Source: Trema orientale
Taxonomy: Eukaryota; Streptophyta; Magnoliopsida; Rosales; Cannabaceae
Assembly: GCA_002914845.1 (NCBI GenBank)
Contig: JXTC01000029.1
Span: 499,767-563,766, forward strand
Length of the DNA stretch: 64,000 bases
Direction of reading: 5' to 3'
Positions 60,564 to 64,000 of the stretch are shown here, piece by piece; the stretch's first letter is position 1, and every line of letters starts with the position of its first letter. The notes beneath the pieces were generated by a model. It ran no database searches. It was given only the letters and a program-made list of their open reading frames with translations, and was not told where the DNA came from. The position numbers were made by a program, and so were the translations under genes.

Positions 60564-61949
60564 CTACTTGATGAACAACTTTAGAATGTTGAGTAAAATT
60601 TGAAACGCGTAGCTATGTAGTAGAGTGGCAAAGTTCCAAACATGTAAGTAGCTTTTCAGAATTGGATTGATGAAAATTGTCCAAATAATGTTGTAAATCT
60701 TCAGTAGCCATTGTAATATAACGTGTGGACTCTTTAGGAACCCTGAAAATATTTTGGAGATATGTACTCAGAACTTACAAGGGTGTGTGTCATATGAGTT
60801 TGATTTCAATGATGAATTCAGGTTTCCGAAATCGAATTGGAAGATAAGCTTACATTCAGTTGTACTTGGGAAATCATCAAATAATGTAGTGACAATCTTC
60901 AATAATGTCTGGATTTGCTCAGTTGGGAAAATCATGTGATGAACAAAAACCAAAATTAGTATAAGCAAATAATTAGGAGTAGTCAAATTAGTTCTGTCTA
61001 AGTTGGTGAAAATTACTAGCACTAGGCTTCCTGGTTTGATCGGTGATTCGTTGACAATTTGAGCTTTCCTGCGTAGAGTCACAAATTATTAGTGATACTT
61101 TGGTAGAATACACATACCAAGTTACCAAAAGTAGTGAAATAGAGGTTGCGGACATATACTTTATAGTGATTTTTTCTCCTTCTCTAGAGCATTCAAAGAA
61201 GCTGCAGCCTCTGGTGAAAGGAATCTGTGCCTTTTTCCATTCTGCCAAGCCATAAATTAGCCTTGTTGTCAAGTTACAAAATGATTGAGAATATTGTTTT
61301 AGTGGAACTCTTTCTTTGTTTTGGTGATAGTGAATGATATAGGGAAAGTACCCAAGTGCCAGTTAGCAGCTGCTATAAGCTGATCGTCTCCTTCACATAA
61401 ATGTATAACTTTGAACTTGACATTTTCCCCCATGCTCGCTATAAGCAGATCGAAAAAGTGCAAAACCTCCTGCAAAAGTTATCTTTAGGCTTTGGTAGAG
61501 GCAAGAAAAGAGGAAAAAAGACAAATGGTCTGAACTTCGTTGAGCAGAAGAAGATTAGGCATTTTTACCTCTTTGCCTTCTATTGGAGTGGGGAAAGAGC
61601 ATTCCTCAATATAACAATCTTCTGAAATGTAATCGCCGAGTCGTTTCAACTGTTTCTCATTGATGCATTCGTAGAATTCCTTGATTATGCCTAATGGAGA
61701 AAGGTGACTTGAATTGGAATTGTTAGTACTCTTGGAAGCCATAACAGGATGGAGTTTGTGGCCATTGAGCAGTTTGTTTTCTGCATTTCTGTGTCCGGGA
61801 ATGCTAGTTTGTTGTGTTTTCAATCTGTTCTGCCCCAAAGGACATGTTGTTTTGATGGCCAAGGATTCAATGGCAGGCTTTGAAGTTGGTCTGCGGTGGA
61901 ATATCTTCCATGGGGCGCCCCTGCCTGAAAAACTGGCGGCAGTGCTCAT
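60564..61949 (-). CDS. NTF2/SnoaL-like fold protein, probably plastid-targeted
   Basis: Six exons give 288 residues: 61569-61949, 61352-61469, 61160-61241, 61017-61068, 60854-60908 and 60564-60742, all GT-AG and in frame. The first ~75 residues (MSTAASFSGRGAPWKIFHRR, rich in S, T, K and R) look like an organelle transit peptide. The cone-shaped NTF2-like domain follows: PLGIIKEFYECINEKQLKRL, DYISEDCYIEEC, GKEEVLHFFDLL, FKVIHLCEGDD, AAANWHLEWK and FTRGCSFFEC, with KAQIVNESPIKPG closing the sheet. The C-terminal part is helical and hydrophobic (LLKIVTTLFDDFP, FLKSPHVILQWLLKIYN, FINPILKSYLHVW), suggesting a membrane or membrane-bound tail. Plant proteins of this layout are annotated only as NTF2 family; the substrate or partner is unknown. 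The gene converges on the plus-strand gene at 59658-60486. Confidence 0.85.
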
Positions 61950-63815
61950 CGTCTTTCGACGGATTTTGGGACAAACAAAGTTGAGAGTTTAAGCCTTAAT
62001 TGTTCAAGAGGTTTAAGGCCTAGGCAATAACGTGATAGAATCGAGCAAAGAATAAAAGGGACATTTCGTGCGCCATTTCCTTAACCAAGGAATCTCTATT
62101 GAAAAGTTTTTGTTTCTTTGTTTGGCTCGATAATTCATGTTGCCTTGCCATAAAATCAAAGAATTTCTAGTTCTAATTATGAGGCTGGTTTTAGGGATAA
62201 GAATCAAAGTTGTAATTTCCTAAATTTTTTCTCAAGCAGCAAAACAAGAAAGTAAGATTATATTACTTGGTTCCACAAACCGTACGTATATTAAAATTGG
62301 CGAACAATAGTAATAGCAATGTATACACTTTATATTAAAAAAAATGTATGTATATACGCGAAACTTGGGGTAGTTTACTCATTGCCCTAATAATTGTCAT
62401 GTACCATTGTAATTTATAAATCTCCTAGAGTGGTCTCATAATGAACTCTTACATCAATATTTTAAAGCGAATCTAACAAATTAGTTAGATTTAAACTTGA
62501 AAGTCTAGTTTGTTTTTGTTTTTGTAAGCATTATTAAAATTTGACCCTCTTTTAAATTATGTGATGAAAAATTGAATAAAGTATAAATCATTTATAAAAG
62601 TAGGACTTTTCATTAATGAAATTTTGGAATTCCAAAATTATTTTGAATCTCACCTCGGTCGAAAAAGATTGAGTCTCACCTCGGTCGAAAAAGGTTGAGT
62701 AAAGGTGGCACTGCTAGGACAGGTGAACAAAATTTTGACCATTGGTTGAAATTTTTGATTGTGGTCAAAATGGCATTCAACCACGGTCGATAGTTTTTGA
62801 CTGATGTGGAAATTTTTTTTAAACACCAATTGAACAGCCTTGATTGAGATCAAAGATGTTTTGGGTTTTGTTAGAGAATGGAATATTTAAGTAATTTTAG
62901 ATGTGTAATATGATAATAAGGGCTAGTATTAATAACATTTATTTATAGATGAATCTTTTTTACCATGAGGGCATTAGTAAACTCACTGAGTCTAAATATG
63001 TATTCTATATATATGTATATATTTTTTGGTGCTAGGTTCATTTTATTGTCTTTTGAGAGGATTATCATCACTTTTTTTTTAGTTAGAGTTTCAACATTCA
63101 TAACTCCAATAATGTGCCGCATGTATGGATTTTTTTTTTTGGTAATATGACTTTTTTTTTTTTTTTTTGGTAATATGACCGCATGTATGGAGTTAATTGT
63201 GATTTTGGATAATATATAAGATATAAAATGAAAAACATAGTGAATGATACCACATCAAACATGACTTACATTTAAAAACATAAATTTTGGGCTTAGGAGA
63301 CATTTAATTTCTAAAGCATAATATTTGAAGAATTAATAACTCTAAATCAGCAAAAAGAAAAAGAACAAAAGAAATAATGAATCAACAAAGATAACGATTT
63401 TATAACAGCAGTAGAGGCTCTATTACACGTGGCTGGGGGTTGGGAGGCATGCCAGCCAAATTGTCTGGCTTCATAAATAATGTTATGAGCCTTGATTTTG
63501 ATGGCCTATCCCCTCAGGTCTTTGGAATCGTTCGACAATTATTTTTGTTTTATTTATGTCCACCGGTCGTTGGCGGTATTTCTACCACTGCTGACCATTG
63601 TACAATTTTTTTCTTTTTTTTTTCAGTTATGCAAATCACGCGTCCAGCAATTCTCAATCATCTATTAGAATAGATCTTGTGATGGAATCACGTAAATTTC
63701 ACATTTTACACGCATATCCATCCATAGCATTGCTCATTTTTCTTTCAACTTCTTTCCTCTTTCTCAAGTGTTTCTAGAATAATGTTAAAGTACATCAGTG
63801 TGCTCAATATCACAT
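61950..63815. other. Upstream region of the NTF2-like gene and spacer
   Basis: No further gene is supported. 62648-62700 has a tandem repeat of about 25 bases (TCTCACCTCGGTCGAAAAAG). Poly-T runs occur at 63130-63170. The open frame at 63440-63673 shows no family features. Confidence 0.4.
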
Positions 63816-64000
63816 GAGGTGATGATTATAATCAATAAAATGTGTCTCACATAGATTTTACCTGAAATATAATTATAATCTGCCAGTAAAGTAACAGATT
63901 GTCACACCATGTGGTGTTGAATACTATATAATGTGAAACTCACTTTATTGATTATAATTACCCAATAATAAAATTATTTCATATGGTATTGGACATCACT
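63816..64000. mobile_element. MITE-like inverted repeat running to the window end
   Basis: TGATTATAATCAATAAAATG at about 63832 is mirrored by CTTTATTGATTATAATTACC at about 63943. Further out CTCAATATCACATG faces CATATGGTATTGGA. The right terminus may lie beyond the window. Confidence 0.45.

Noticed and set aside
63440-63673. 77-residue frame near the window end
   Set aside because: No recognisable family and a poly-F tract from T runs.
1-64000. CRISPR arrays, operons and other prokaryotic features
   Set aside because: The window is plant nuclear DNA with spliced genes; the tandem hairpin repeats lack CRISPR-like uniform repeats and unique spacers.

Overview
The window is nuclear DNA of a flowering plant, most likely a eudicot. 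The evidence is very AT-rich spacer DNA, GT-AG introns, plant-only gene families, and a dense mix of LTR remnants, tRNA-type SINEs, poly(A) retroposons and small inverted-repeat elements (MITEs). There are two sequence gaps (41038-41437 and 55595-56032) and a few single N bases. The species cannot be fixed from the sequence.

Layout. 1-5.8 kb is repeat-derived DNA: a hairpin-forming array, LTR-like DNA and a poly(A) retroposon. 5.87-22.61 kb holds a tandem pair of minus-strand polygalacturonase-like (GH28) genes with the same six-exon structure. Copy A (5873-16444) has introns swollen by mobile elements and carries one extra base in the exon that holds the NTD catalytic motif. Copy B (18210-22606) is intact at 480 codons. 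22.7-33.1 kb is spacer with SINEs, LTR fragments and MITEs. 33141-33567 is a small SPIRAL1-like microtubule protein gene (minus). 33.6-49.4 kb is a gene-poor repeat block with a probable solo LTR, a segmental duplication in which one copy preserves the empty site of a MITE, a higher-order tandem array split by an LTR that itself carries a MITE, and a likely captured gene fragment. 49784-52738 is a complete seven-exon beta-carotene hydroxylase gene (plus). 52.7-59.3 kb is again spacer, including a hairpin minisatellite. 59.66-60.49 kb (plus) and 60.56-61.95 kb (minus) are two convergent genes: a small probable plastid protein whose expected ATG reads GTG, and an NTF2/SnoaL-fold protein. The rest is spacer.

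The genes do not form a pathway. The polygalacturonases act on wall pectin, the SPIRAL1-like protein on cortical microtubules, the carotene hydroxylase in plastid xanthophyll synthesis, and the last two are probably plastid-targeted. The strongest unexplained signals are the run of short hairpins at 217-702, whose arms change together while the loops stay similar, the hairpin minisatellite at 58.9-59.3 kb, the nested higher-order repeat at 44-47 kb, and the frame and composition oddities of the polygalacturonase pair. Exon borders were worked out by hand from splice sites and paralogue comparison, not from transcripts.
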